Below are positions 55,715-64,000 of a DNA stretch of 64,000 nt, in pieces. The stretch is taken from assembly GCA_032622095.1 (NCBI GenBank), contig CP136063.1, positions 183,501,956 to 183,565,955 on the forward strand, in the 5' to 3' direction. The DNA comes from Siphonodentalium dalli (lineage: Eukaryota > Mollusca > Scaphopoda > Gadilida > Siphonodentaliidae). Both the position numbers and the translations under genes were made by a program. The stretch's first letter is position 1, and each line of letters starts with the position of its first letter. The notes beneath the pieces are model-generated. The model did not search any database. It had not been told where the DNA came from and worked only from the letters and a program-made list of their open reading frames with translations.

Positions 55715-55863
55715 AAATTTACATCAATGTCGATGCTGTTCCAGACGACGTGTTCAGTATTGTCTTCCTGTGTCAGTCATTTTCATCACCATGGAAACAC
55801 CTACTAGCACATGCAGTTGTTTTGAGAAATCCATTGCTGGCAGAACTTGCAGCCTGCTATAAG
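55715..55863 (+). CDS. SPG11: Spatacsin exon E20
   Basis: Acceptor TTTATTTTCAG, donor AAG|GTAAGG. AA completes Glu from E19. It encodes IYINVDAVPDDVFSIVFLCQ then SFSSPWKHLLAHAVVLRNPL and LAELAACYK, phase 0 at the end. The SPWxxLLxxAVxxxxPxLAxLAACY helix is a strong family marker. The intron before it is 9.6 kb because of the foldback element. Confidence 0.92.
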
Positions 55864-55954
55864 GTAAGGCCAATATAAATAATTTACTAGTTTTTCATCC
55901 AACTTTTTTTGGAAAATTGGGGTGGGTTGGTGGGAGGGCTACTTTTATGTTTTT

Positions 55955-56235
55955 TATTCCACACCCATTGACGTGAGTCACATGTATTCAACGGAATCCC
56001 AGCCATTGAATACATATTAGTGTATACCTCTAGTGGAATACAAGCCGGAACTATTCTTGTTGACGTTGTCGCCAAGAAAGATGACGTACATTACGTCGAT
56101 CATCCGCTTTCGGTGATCCCCCCATAATTACTGGTTATTTGTCGGACTTAAATCACAATAAAGGTAGCTATAGTAACAATGAATGTGACATTCATGGATT
56201 GAACTTATCTGATTGAACCGTGTGGAATAAATACA
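55955..56235. repeat. TTATTCCACACCC interspersed repeat, copy 1
   Basis: TTTTATTCCACACCCATTGA ... AAATCACAATAAAGGTAGCT. The second copy at 63213-63440 shares both ends and the ATCATCCGCTTTCGGTGAT / ACGATCTGCTTCGGGTGAT centre. No terminal inverted repeats seen. Confidence 0.55.
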
Positions 56236-56254
56236 GAACACAACTTGCATCATA

Positions 56255-56365
56255 ATCTCGAATTTTTTATCGAACTCGTTGCGGACGGCACAAAGTTATA
56301 TTTCGCTCGAGCTACGTTCTCGCGAAATATATCCTTGCGCCATCCGCAACTCATTCGATAAAAGA
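56255..56365. repeat. Imperfect hairpin
   Basis: TTTTTTATCGAACTCGTTGCGGA...ATATTTCGC pairs with GCGAAATATATCC...CCGCAACTCATTCGATAAAA. Palindrome of about 100 bp. Confidence 0.65.
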
Positions 56366-56410
56366 GTCTTGATTAAGATGCGCATTGTGTTCTGTCTATA
56401 TATTCTATTC

Positions 56411-57145
56411 TTAACCCTTTCTATACTTAATAGTGTGGGGGCAAATGTAGATCTTGTATACTTCGCTTTTGAAGCAAGCCACTATGATTTCGTGACCTAT
56501 TCAGTTTGGAGGGAATTTTAAGACTCTATTACAGTTTTTTATCCAGCCAGAAGTAGAAAAGATGTGAGGGTACCGATATGGTGGAAACAGCATGTAAATC
56601 TACCCTAGCCTTCAAAACGAAAATCGCTAAACAGCCCATAATGTTAACTCTCTGACCTTCCTGGTCACATCTGCTGTGTCGCCTGAACCAGTAAACCATA
56701 AAGGCAAGTGGATTGGATGATTAGGGTACATACCACGGTTATTTTGGATAGAAAACATGTGCAAAACTCCTTTAAAATATGCTGATTTTTGCTGATCTGG
56801 AGGTCACGTGACATTAAAACATTGGAATAGAGTCCAACTTTTTAGCACAACCCATCCCGATGTTGAAAATATACATGCCTTGCCTCTACTAAACAAGTAT
56901 ACAAGGAAACAGTTTTTGAACAGTTACACCCACACTATAAAACTCATTGATGAGCAGTTCTCTTAGGAAATGTTCAGATAATAATTTGTTGAACGTATTA
57001 TCTTCACATTTCCCACCAATGTATAAGAATCCTTATACATTTGCATTATCCTTTGGTTTGTCTGTCGTCTGCTTATTTTCCATGAGCACCTCTCCAGATG
57101 AATAATAGACCCTTCCAATGTATATTTTTATTTTTAGATGGTCAT
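56411..57145. mobile_element. TTAACCCTTTCTATAC-type pieces, split or adjacent
   Basis: Left terminus TTAACCCTTTCTATACTTAA at 56411. The central hairpin and CCATTCCAATG-like right part (GACCCTTCCAATGTATATTT) are at 56945-57130. The 500 bp between are not part of other copies, suggesting an insertion or two partial elements. Confidence 0.5.
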
Positions 57146-57338
57146 GTCCAGTTCTAGGCAATATAAGGGGATTTAAATTACCGAATTTGATTGAATTAGA
57201 CTGATTAATCTTCTATCCTCTAGGCTATCTTTCAATCTTAAAATTGAAATGTCTGTGATCTATTTGAGTTTGGTATAAATAACTTTCTTATAAATATCTC
57301 CCTCACCTACTCTTATTTGTAAACATTAAGCTCTTTTC

Positions 57339-57748
57339 TAGGGTCGTAACGATTCATTGTGATTTCGATGCATCATGATTTTCCTTGCCGATTTGATTCT
57401 GTATTTTTAATTGTCGCAACCAAGGATTTTTCCATAAAATGATCGACAACACTCGTTAACGTTGAATATAAATTTCTTATCAAATTCAGATGTGAAATAG
57501 ATATTGTCCACAAATAAGTTTTATTGATAACACAAGTTCTCGATTAGTATTTCTAAATTGAACAGTTTAAATATCATGATAAGACAATATGCTATGTAAA
57601 ACTCCACTGACCCGCTGTCAGTCTGTATTACTGAAAAAACTTGGAAGCAGCCGATGTCATACTCCGAGTAGCTGCATCATGATGGGCATCGAATCGTCAG
57701 GCAAAAATCGTGATTCGAATCGTGGAGTTGTGAATCGTTACGCCCCTA
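57339..57748. mobile_element. hAT-type MITE, 410 bp
   Basis: Inverted ends TAGGGTCGTAACGATTCA and TGAATCGTTACGCCCCTA are standard for a hAT group. The flanking 8-mers CTCTTTTC and GCCTTTTC match at six positions. ATTCGAATCGTG boxes lie near the right end. Non-coding. Confidence 0.8.
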
Positions 57749-57830
57749 GCCTTTTCTTGTTTACGTTGGTGGATTGTTGCTGTGCTTGACACAATCTAGA
57801 ATTCGTGTGATGATTTAATTTTATTTTTAG

Positions 57831-58019
57831 GATTGTAAGCTGGTTGCTTGTTTATGTGGATGGCTAGTTGCCATGCTGGATATGGAGGAACATTCCGGAA
57901 TAAATTTTGAACGGTGTCCATGGCAATGGAACCTCAAGGAACTACAGTCTTTATGCTACATCCATACAAAGAGCAACACTGGGTACACACTGGCCACTGG
58001 CTTCGATATTTTCACTCAG
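57831..58019 (+). CDS. SPG11: Spatacsin exon E21
   Basis: Acceptor TTTATTTTTAG, donor CAG|GTACTC. It encodes DCKLVACLCGWLVAMLDMEE then HSGINFERCPWQWNLKELQS and TLATGFDIFTQ (63 codons), phase 0 at both ends. It follows the LAACYK end of E20 as in known spatacsins. Confidence 0.92.
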
Positions 58020-58303
58020 GTACTCAACAAGAATCTTAATTTTGTTTATAAAGTTGCATATATTTGTCATCATTTCTTCTATTAAGAGTCAGGCCTGGAA
58101 CTCTAGAAAATCCAAAAATATACATACACATAAAAATATTCCCTCCTCAATTAGGTAGTAGGTCAGTCACTGAAAAGAATTTTTCAAGGAAAAACCTGAT
58201 ATTTTACTTGTATGACATTCATGCTTTTTTGCTTACTAGTAAGTTTGTTTCTATTCTTCATTGTATTATGTCATTTTTCAAGGTGGAAAAAAAAATGTCT
58301 TAT

Positions 58304-58516
58304 TTAATCCTTCCATGACTAGAGCTTCCTGAAATTTTGTGAAAACCATGTGCCAATGCTCCCATAGGGAGCCTTGCATATATAAGAGAATACATTGGCC
58401 TAACAATATTTACCTTGACCTTAAACTTGTAAGCCAGTGCATTCTCTTATATATGCGAGGATCCATCTGGGATCTTTAATGCTGCACCAGCACTCCTCCC
58501 ATCATGAAAGGGTTAA
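58304..58516. mobile_element. TTAA double-hairpin MITE, partly deleted
   Basis: Left TTAATCCTTCCATGACTAGA, right CATCATGAAAGGGTTAA. The first hairpin has lost its left stem and the second its right stem, so both are half-hairpins. Confidence 0.7.
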
Positions 58517-58838
58517 CTGATATATAGATGAGAATAAACTACATCCATTGATTGACATGCAACTCATTGCGGATTGTTGGCCTATTTATTTAATAATCAA
58601 ATAATGGAAAATAACATGCAAACAGTCCATTAATTGCCTGCCTTCCATTTCCTGCCAAGACTCAAAGTTTAGATTTTGGTAACTGGATTAAACACTAGTC
58701 TCAATTTTGTTAGATTTCACATAATTCATCGCAGTCATATTATTCATATTGATTTACTTTTGGAATTCGCCGCTGACACCATTTCCTTGATTCTGTTAGA
58801 TTTTAACATGATTTTCTTCTTGTGTGTTTATTTTATAG
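58517..58838 (+). other. Intron 21 end with imperfect exon duplication signal
   Basis: 58740-58850 contains two similar stretches, TTGGAATTCGCCGCTGACACCATTTC and TATAGAATTCTCCGCTGTTACCATTTC. The second is the start of E22, the first a diverged upstream copy without AG acceptor. Otherwise nothing recognised. Confidence 0.45.
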
Positions 58839-58946
58839 AATTCTCCGCTGTTACCATTTCTACGTTTCTGTGCAGAGGTCAGACAGAGAAGAAATTACAA
58901 ACTCTGTAAGGAGCATCTCGACCTGTTTAGGGAGGAGATGAGTAAA
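58839..58946 (+). CDS. SPG11: Spatacsin exon E22
   Basis: Acceptor TATTTTATAG, donor AAA|GTATGT. It encodes NSPLLPFLRFCAEVRQRRNY then KLCKEHLDLFREEMSK, 36 codons, phase 0 both ends. The SPLLPFxxFxxxxxxxxxYxxCxxHL pattern is typical of spatacsin. Confidence 0.9.
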
Positions 58947-58999
58947 GTATGTCTTTATATCTTAGATACTAGGTTTTCAATTCTGTTATGAACTGCAGA

Positions 59000-59244
59000 T
59001 TAAGCCTTTATATCCTGAATGGATTCTCCCACTCAGTTATAAAACTATCTATAGGAATTATCTATTATTAATCTGGAGGGGTTTTCATGAAAATAAGCAA
59101 ATGACAGATAATACAAGTGCAGAAGGCGTCTTAATTATTGGAAGAAAATGTTTAGATAATAAATTCAACAAAAGTACGACTTATTATCTGATCATTCCTA
59201 GGGGAACTACTTGTCAATGATTATTTAGTAATGATAGGGTTTAA
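59000..59244. mobile_element. TTAACCCTTTCTATAC-type element
   Basis: Left TTAAGCCTTTATATCCTGAA, sub-terminal GGATTCTCCCACTCAGTTAT, central hairpin AATGTTTAGATAATAAATTC / CTTATTATCTGATCATTCCT, right end AGTAATGATAGGGTTTAA. Starts 53 bp after the E22 donor. Confidence 0.7.
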
Positions 59245-60245
59245 ATATGACAAATAATGCTTACAATGCCAAAATACAGCTCTTGTTGCTCTGATGTAAA
59301 CACCTCAAACAATTATGTTTACCCCATGTTTTGTGCGATAGATAATGGGCACCAAGGTTGATAAACAATTTAATGTTTCAACCTGAGAAAGAAAGAAATT
59401 CATGAATTAGTCAATAAGTAATAGCAAATTTATCAACACTAACTCCACATGCATATCTCGCATGATAGTCAATGAAGATTCTGCATGAGAGCATGATAGA
59501 CTATACACTCGTGAAGGAATCGACCTCGCACTTGCGACTACACAATACCAATATAGAACAGTCAGGAAACTGCCCATATGCATGTTATATGTTATCCACT
59601 ATAATTTCACCATATGCATGCAACACCACTATAATCACTATATCACATGTTTCTTCCACAGGTACAATCACACACAAATTTTCTTTGCGAATACGTCAAA
59701 CCGCAGAAATATTGAAACTAAAAGTTCATTCGCAATACAATTGATAGATAATTCATTGTATGACAACCAGTTGACAGTGTACCACTATTACAGGGCTCAA
59801 AATACATTTAATTTTGTGAGAATCAAATGCCGAATCAAGTTAATCATAAAGCACTGAAAATTGAAAAGTTTCGCTAGAATCATTAGGAGAATCAATTCGG
59901 TGATTCTCGTCGAATCTTAAGGCCTGCTATTACACCCAATAGTTGTTCATTAACCAGATAAACTAGTTTCTAGTCACTGAAGAATATATTATATAGAACA
60001 GAATTATGTGATAAGTCTGGTCATAGAGGTACAATGTGACACAATCTGTAATTATTGGAGGTCTTGATCGATCTCTACAAGTTGTTTCAACGCCCAAACT
60101 CTGGATTACCAAACCCGTTAGAGACCCCAAAAATTGGTTAGATCAGTCCCTGACTTGGTGACATTCCTCACTACTGCAAGAGGAATGGGCAGTCATACAA
60201 CAGTTCTGATATCTCTATGCTAAACTAAGCTATCTTTTACTTCAG
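59245..60245 (+). other. Intron 22 remainder, nothing recognised
   Basis: About 1 kb of AT-rich sequence with no element ends. Open frames up to 91 codons show no family resemblance. Confidence 0.4.
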
Positions 60246-60426
60246 TATGCTCATGAGAATTCCCATCAACAGAATCAGCAGATTATCGGGTCAAGTTCAT
60301 GGATTGAGGAGGTTGTTGTGAATACGGTACAATACCTGGTGTGTGAGGCATGCCACGCATACGATCTGGGACATCTCCTTGAGTTTCTGCACCAAGAGAG
60401 GATCGAGCAAATTCTAAGTGCTGAGT
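60246..60426 (+). CDS. SPG11: Spatacsin exon E23
   Basis: Acceptor TTTTACTTCAG, donor GAGT|GTAAGT. It encodes YAHENSHQQNQQIIGSSSWI then EEVVVNTVQYLVCEACHAYD and HLLEFLHQERIEQILSAE, ending one base into Leu. The donor GAGTGTAAGT fixes the end; TA of E24 completes the codon. Confidence 0.88.
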
Positions 60427-60559
60427 GTAAGTCGTGTCACTTTTCTTCTTCTTCATGTTCTTCTGCAACCTCTAGCTTTAACTCTCTGGATGCTGGACTC
60501 ATCGCCCTAAATCATGACATTCACTGCCGGTGACGACTTATCTTGTCACCCATATTTCC

Positions 60560-60725
60560 ATATCTCCATCAAAGATATCTTGCCCACTGAACTATATGGT
60601 ATATCCCATTCTAATTAGAAAGGGTTATAAACCCGAAGTTGAAAACGGTACGAAAATTCTATGGTGCGTTTAATCATCGTTCATGTAATCCCAATAGATG
60701 GCGCAATATGCCCATCTTAATACTC
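60560..60725. repeat. Possible diverged solo terminal repeat of the DIRS-like family
   Basis: TATCTCCATCAAAGATATCT, GCCCACTGAACTATATGG, TCTAATTAGAAAGGGTTATA, AACGGTACG and AATAGATGGCG occur in the same order and spacing as TATCTCCGTCAAATATATCT ... TGGACACTGAAACTAATGG ... ATCGGTACG ... TTAATGGCG in the left repeat at 19510. Identity is low, so tentative. Confidence 0.4.
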
Positions 60726-61440
60726 CATGGACCACGTGATCTCCACTTTTGACAAAACCAGAATGCCATATAGTTCAGCAGGCAAAATACTTCTAGTAAA
60801 TATATATTTTACTTATTTAGAAAAATATTGTTTTCACTCTTAGCTAATAGACTAAATAGAATTTTCTGGTTTAGTGACATTATATAGTTAAATATATACC
60901 GGTATCTGCCGGTATGCATATTATCACAATGATGCAGTTACAGCCTGCAGTGTATCATTTATCGCAGCATCTACAAAGGACTATTTGATGACAATCAGAA
61001 AGGCCTCAGCGTCAACTGATGAAGTAGATTATGTTTTGACAAAAGCATTGACTCAATTAACAGGTGTCAGTATTGAAATTTAATAGAACACCTCTTATGG
61101 TATCCATGCAAATTCATAAGTATTCTGGCATTGTGTATTGACATTGACAAAAACGGCAACCAAGTCACTTATTTTATACTGCATTGGATTTTTTATCTAT
61201 GAAACCAACAGGTGTGGTGAACTTAGAAATCATCAGCCAGAAGATGACTAAAAAGTGGTGGCCGACTGATGCTTATATAATAATATAATGTCATGAGGTC
61301 GTTCAAGGGGGCTGGTGACAGCTAGGTAAAGTAAATTCACATCGAATCAAACCACCGTAATAGAAAATTCAGGGACATCAACAGATTGTTTTCATTCCCA
61401 CTGATTTTTTAAACGAACAATATGAAAAAGATATCAATTC
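60726..61440 (+). other. Intron 23 remainder, nothing recognised
   Basis: No exon or element ends. Confidence 0.4.
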
Positions 61441-61443
61441 AGC

Positions 61444-61534
61444 ACACATATTTGAGAGACTCACATATAAGAGAATGCACTGGCACAGGATCTTTAATGC
61501 TGCACCAGCGCAGTCCCCATCATGAAAGGGTTAA
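61444..61534. repeat. TTAA double-hairpin MITE, right end
   Basis: GAGAGACTCACATATAAGAG through CATCATGAAAGGGTTAA; the left half is missing. Confidence 0.65.
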
Positions 61535-61584
61535 GACAGTAGATCTTCTCACTCAACTAAGAATTTGATGACTGTCTATTTCAG

Positions 61585-61799
61585 TACCAGATTTTGGTAA
61601 ATTGCTGAGACTCATTCGAATTGTCCATAATCATGACCTAAACATCAACATGGTTAATATATGGAACCGTGCATCAGAGACCTTCACCAATGAATGCAAA
61701 CATCTCATCGCAGTACTGGTGAATCAGAGGCTATTTCAAGATGCTCATGAAGTTGCGTTAGTGGCTGATCTTTCATCCGATGACATCGCTATCTCCCAG
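61585..61799 (+). CDS. SPG11: Spatacsin exon E24
   Basis: Acceptor TGTCTATTTCAG, donor CAG|GTACAG. TA completes Leu from E23. It encodes PDFGKLLRLIRIVHNHDLNI, then NMVNIWNRASETFTNECKHL and AHEVALVADLSSDDIAISQ, phase 0 at the end. The A-x-E-x-A-x-x-A-x-L helix resembles the spatacsin FxxAxxxAxLAxL pattern. A MITE starts at donor position +4. Confidence 0.9.
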
Positions 61800-61802
61800 G
61801 TA

Positions 61803-61909
61803 CAGTAATGCCCCAAATAATCGACTCCTTAACCACAGCAGAATTATGGGTAACTTTTCAGGATTTAGTATGAAATATGGCTTGTTGCCATTCATCGGAA
61901 AGCTCTCAG
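61803..61909. mobile_element. MITE family A, truncated copy abutting the E24 donor
   Basis: CAGTAATGCCCCAAATAATC begins right after GTA of the donor, with TA as target site. Only the left arm and centre remain. At about 61909 the sequence switches to CAGAATGAGGTTCCC of the other palindromic family, so the two were fused by deletion or template switch. Confidence 0.75.
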
Positions 61910-61985
61910 CAGAATGAGGTTCCCATTCACCCTCTAGGGACCTCATTCTGCAAATGGCAGACACACTCTTTTCAGACTTGGTCAT
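61905..61985. repeat. CAGAATGAGGTCC palindromic family, right end
   Basis: CAGAATGAGGTTCCCATTCA then GGGACCTCATTCTGCAAATG and GCAGACACACTCTTTTCAGA; a collapsed remnant fused to the family A MITE. Confidence 0.6.
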
Positions 61986-61989
61986 ACAC

Positions 61990-63030
61990 AGACATAAAAT
62001 GTCAAGCTATGTGTTTATAATATCAGGGTTTCCGCTATTGGGGCAGTGGTTCCCTTTTAGGGTTCCTTTCCCCTAGCCCATATTTATTTTGTAAGTTTAA
62101 ACTATAGTTATACCACAATTTCCGTACAATAATGACAACTTGCCACATTTTAATGTTCGGTGAGACAAAGGCCTTGAAAGGACTTGAATTTGTTTTACTA
62201 GGGGTCTTGAAAACCTATCAAAATTATCTCAAAACGGCCTTGAAGAGCCTTGAATTTGACCCATTCTTTAGAGCAGGAAGCATGTTACTGGGTACTGATC
62301 TGCTCCATTGAGCTAGAAGTCAGTCAACATTCATAACTCAGAAATTAGTGTTTGGGAAATGGTGTATCTTGATATTTGAAACAGAATATCTTGTTAGATT
62401 AACCTTTGCTTTATTGTAGATTTTAATAATGTTTATGATTAAAGGGCGGGTGGCCTCCATTGTCAGGTTATAATTTAGAAAATAACATTTATCAAGTTGT
62501 GATAATTGCCTCAAGAATATACTAATACTATAGCATGATATGAATGTGATATTATTCACAAAACATGTAGGTCGAGTGTTGTTTAGTTTCTCGCAAAAAG
62601 CGCAGTAAATTGTTTATAAGCAGTTAAGATATTGCATCATTTCCTTATTTGGATTCACGTGCATTATATGTCGGTTGTAAAACCCCTAATTTTGTGCGTC
62701 TATGACTTGCAACTCAAAATCGTATCATTTGTAAATTCCTTATTTGGTATGTATTACCATTTATAGGTATGTGACATAATTACCTTAAGTTAGGAGAACA
62801 TACTAACTGGATATACTAACTTATTTAATATTCTTTCTATTTATGGCGGTTTTAACTGATGTGACTATTTTAACAGCTATACCCACGACAAAAGCCGCTT
62901 GTATCTTTAAACATACTTGACGTCTCTATATTTTGGATTTATTGTTTATTTATTAAATATTTTTGCCTCACCCTTATTGCGGCATAAAGTGGGTGTTCTT
63001 ATGATATGTTGTTTGTTTTACTACTAAAAG
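61990..63030 (+). other. Intron 24 remainder, nothing recognised
   Basis: AT-rich; no exon, RNA gene or element ends. Confidence 0.4.
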
Positions 63031-63168
63031 ATTGAAGAAGAAGAGAGAAATCGATGTTCGGCTGGTCTCTGGGAATCGAAGCTTGCGAGAATGACATTCT
63101 GGCATTTCTGCAGCGAAATATTCAAAAAGTATGATGTTACTGCTCAGACAGCTATGGAATATTTCCAG
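63031..63168 (+). CDS. SPG11: Spatacsin exon E25
   Basis: Acceptor TTACTACTAAAAG (weak pyrimidine tract), donor CAG|GTAATT. It encodes IEEEERNRCSAGLWESKLAR then MTFWHFCSEIFKKYDVTAQT and AMEYFQ, phase 0 both ends. The FWxxCxxIFxxxxVxxxxAxxFF pattern precedes the C-terminal spatacsin domain in known members; that domain would lie beyond 64000. Confidence 0.88.
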
Positions 63169-63212
63169 GTAATTATAAGATTTCAATTTTTCCACACCTG
63201 GCATTAAATGTA

Positions 63213-63440
63213 TTTATTCCACACCCGTTGGCTTGAGACACGTGTATTTAACCGAATACGAGCTACTGAATATGTTTTATTGTATACAAATAGGTGTGCT
63301 GGAACTACTTTGAAACTGACATTGTTTCCAAAGAGCAATGACGCACATAACATCAACGATCTGCTTCGGGTGATAAACATATATTACCATTTTTTCATCA
63401 GAAATTCAGAATTAAATCACAATAAAGGTAGTTATTGTTC
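63213..63440. repeat. TTATTCCACACCC interspersed repeat, copy 2
   Basis: TTTATTCCACACCCGTTGGC ... AATCACAATAAAGGTAGTTA, the partner of 55955-56235, 45 bp after the E25 donor. Confidence 0.55.
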
Positions 63441-63633
63441 CATATGCATCTTGTTGATGTCAAATGACATACATGTTGTTCGCCTCAACCATGAAACCTG
63501 ATTTATAAAATAAAAGCATCACCACACATGACAATACAAGCCCTGCATGTGCCTAAATAAACCTGGTAAGCCTGTATTTTTAATGCATGGATCTTGGATG
63601 GGTGACTTGTAGTAAACACGGAACAACACATGT

Positions 63634-63750
63634 GTTAATGGGTTTGTTGATACAGCACTTGTACTATCACATTAGGATAGAACTCTAGGTTGCACCTCTC
63701 CTTCTATCCTTCCGAGCTAACACTCATGCCGTATCAACAAACCTATTAGC
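63634..63750. repeat. Short-arm inverted repeat
   Basis: TTAATGGGTTTGTTGATAC and GTATCAACAAACCTATTAG are inverted around about 77 bp. Probably the termini of a small MITE. Confidence 0.5.
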
Positions 63751-64000
63751 ACAATCATGTCATTCTCTGTATGGACATGTATTCAATGGGATTCCTACCA
63801 ATAAATAAATATAAGTTTCCCACTTTGAGGAAAAAGTACAAGCTATATTACGTTGGTGTTGTTTGTCATTTAGAGAGATCACGGAAAGTATGTAATGCAA
63901 GTTCTATCACAAGTTTGATTGACAATTAATTTGAATTCACTCTCTGCGCAAACTATCTTCTGATGACAAAACATTTTGTATTACATGTATACACACACAT
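63751..64000 (+). other. Intron sequence to window end, nothing recognised
   Basis: No further exon was found before the window ends, so the gene continues downstream. Confidence 0.4.

Larger units (their letters stand above)
1338..63168 (+). other. SPG11: Spatacsin (SPG11)-like gene, partial, 25 exons recovered
   Basis: Gene-level entry. Spatacsin is a very large alpha-solenoid protein that pairs with spastizin/ZFYVE26 and AP-5 on late endosomes and lysosomes and supports autophagic lysosome reformation. Loss of the human gene causes spastic paraplegia 11 (family knowledge). Seen here: 25 exons totalling about 4.1 kb, all AG...GT bounded, joining in frame with one exception (E4-E5). Family-like stretches include CSIPLRTLEVGLKHRQLDTV (E2), SAPFDVSRLFQWQTTNT (E13) and DCKLVACLCGWLVAMLD (E21). 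The order of these blocks matches the order I know for spatacsin. The human protein is about 2,440 residues, so roughly the N-terminal 500 and the C-terminal domain are outside the window. Introns range from about 0.5 to 9.6 kb and are transposon-rich. The family call rests on remembered similarity, not on an alignment. Confidence 0.85.

Overview
The window is animal nuclear DNA: one long, intron-rich gene on the + strand whose introns are filled with transposable elements. The gene reads as an invertebrate orthologue of spatacsin (SPG11), the large alpha-solenoid protein that works with spastizin (ZFYVE26) and AP-5 at late endosomes and lysosomes. I recovered 25 coding exons between 1338 and 63168, about 1,375 codons. 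All have AG acceptors and GT donors, and the reading phase is consistent across every junction except one (8123 to about 11024), where a short exon is probably missing from my model. The first ~500 residues and the C-terminal spatacsin domain lie outside the window. Repeat content (families with GTCCGTCC tracts, palindromic MITEs, DIRS-like and APE-type LINE elements) suggests a marine lophotrochozoan, perhaps a mollusc. This is inference; no marker settles it.

Layout: 1-13.6 kb holds exons E1-E7 separated by hairpin MITEs. At 13.58 kb the 3' end of E7 and its splice donor are tandemly duplicated six times (50-bp unit). The array is interrupted by a 2-kb nested transposon containing a LINE tail and a hAT element with an 8-bp target duplication. 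A 170-bp-module repeat (15.9-16.3 kb) and a Mutator-like element (16.5-17.8 kb) follow. E8 is at 18.3 kb. The next intron carries a 5-kb DIRS-like element with inverted terminal repeats and an internal region complementary to both outer ends. E9-E15 (24.6-32.4 kb) alternate with MITEs, a higher-order 170-bp tandem repeat and other palindromic families. From about 33.2 to 41.0 kb lies a decayed full-length non-LTR retrotransposon on the - strand. Its ORF1 has zinc knuckles and an SGNH esterase; its ORF2 has APE and RT domains and an unusual 584-residue N-terminal extension containing a 98-residue direct repeat. E16-E19 (41.7-46.1 kb) are interspersed with a hAT element and a Mutator-type MITE. 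The E19-E20 intron holds an 8.7-kb foldback element with arms of about 3 kb. E20-E25 run from 55.7 to 63.2 kb.

The host gene appears intact: no stop or frameshift was seen in any exon. The LINE is disabled by at least one in-frame stop and several frameshifts. No tRNA, rRNA, CRISPR array or bacterial-type operon was seen. Because the window is intronic apart from the exons, no promoter, start codon or polyadenylation site of the host gene is present.
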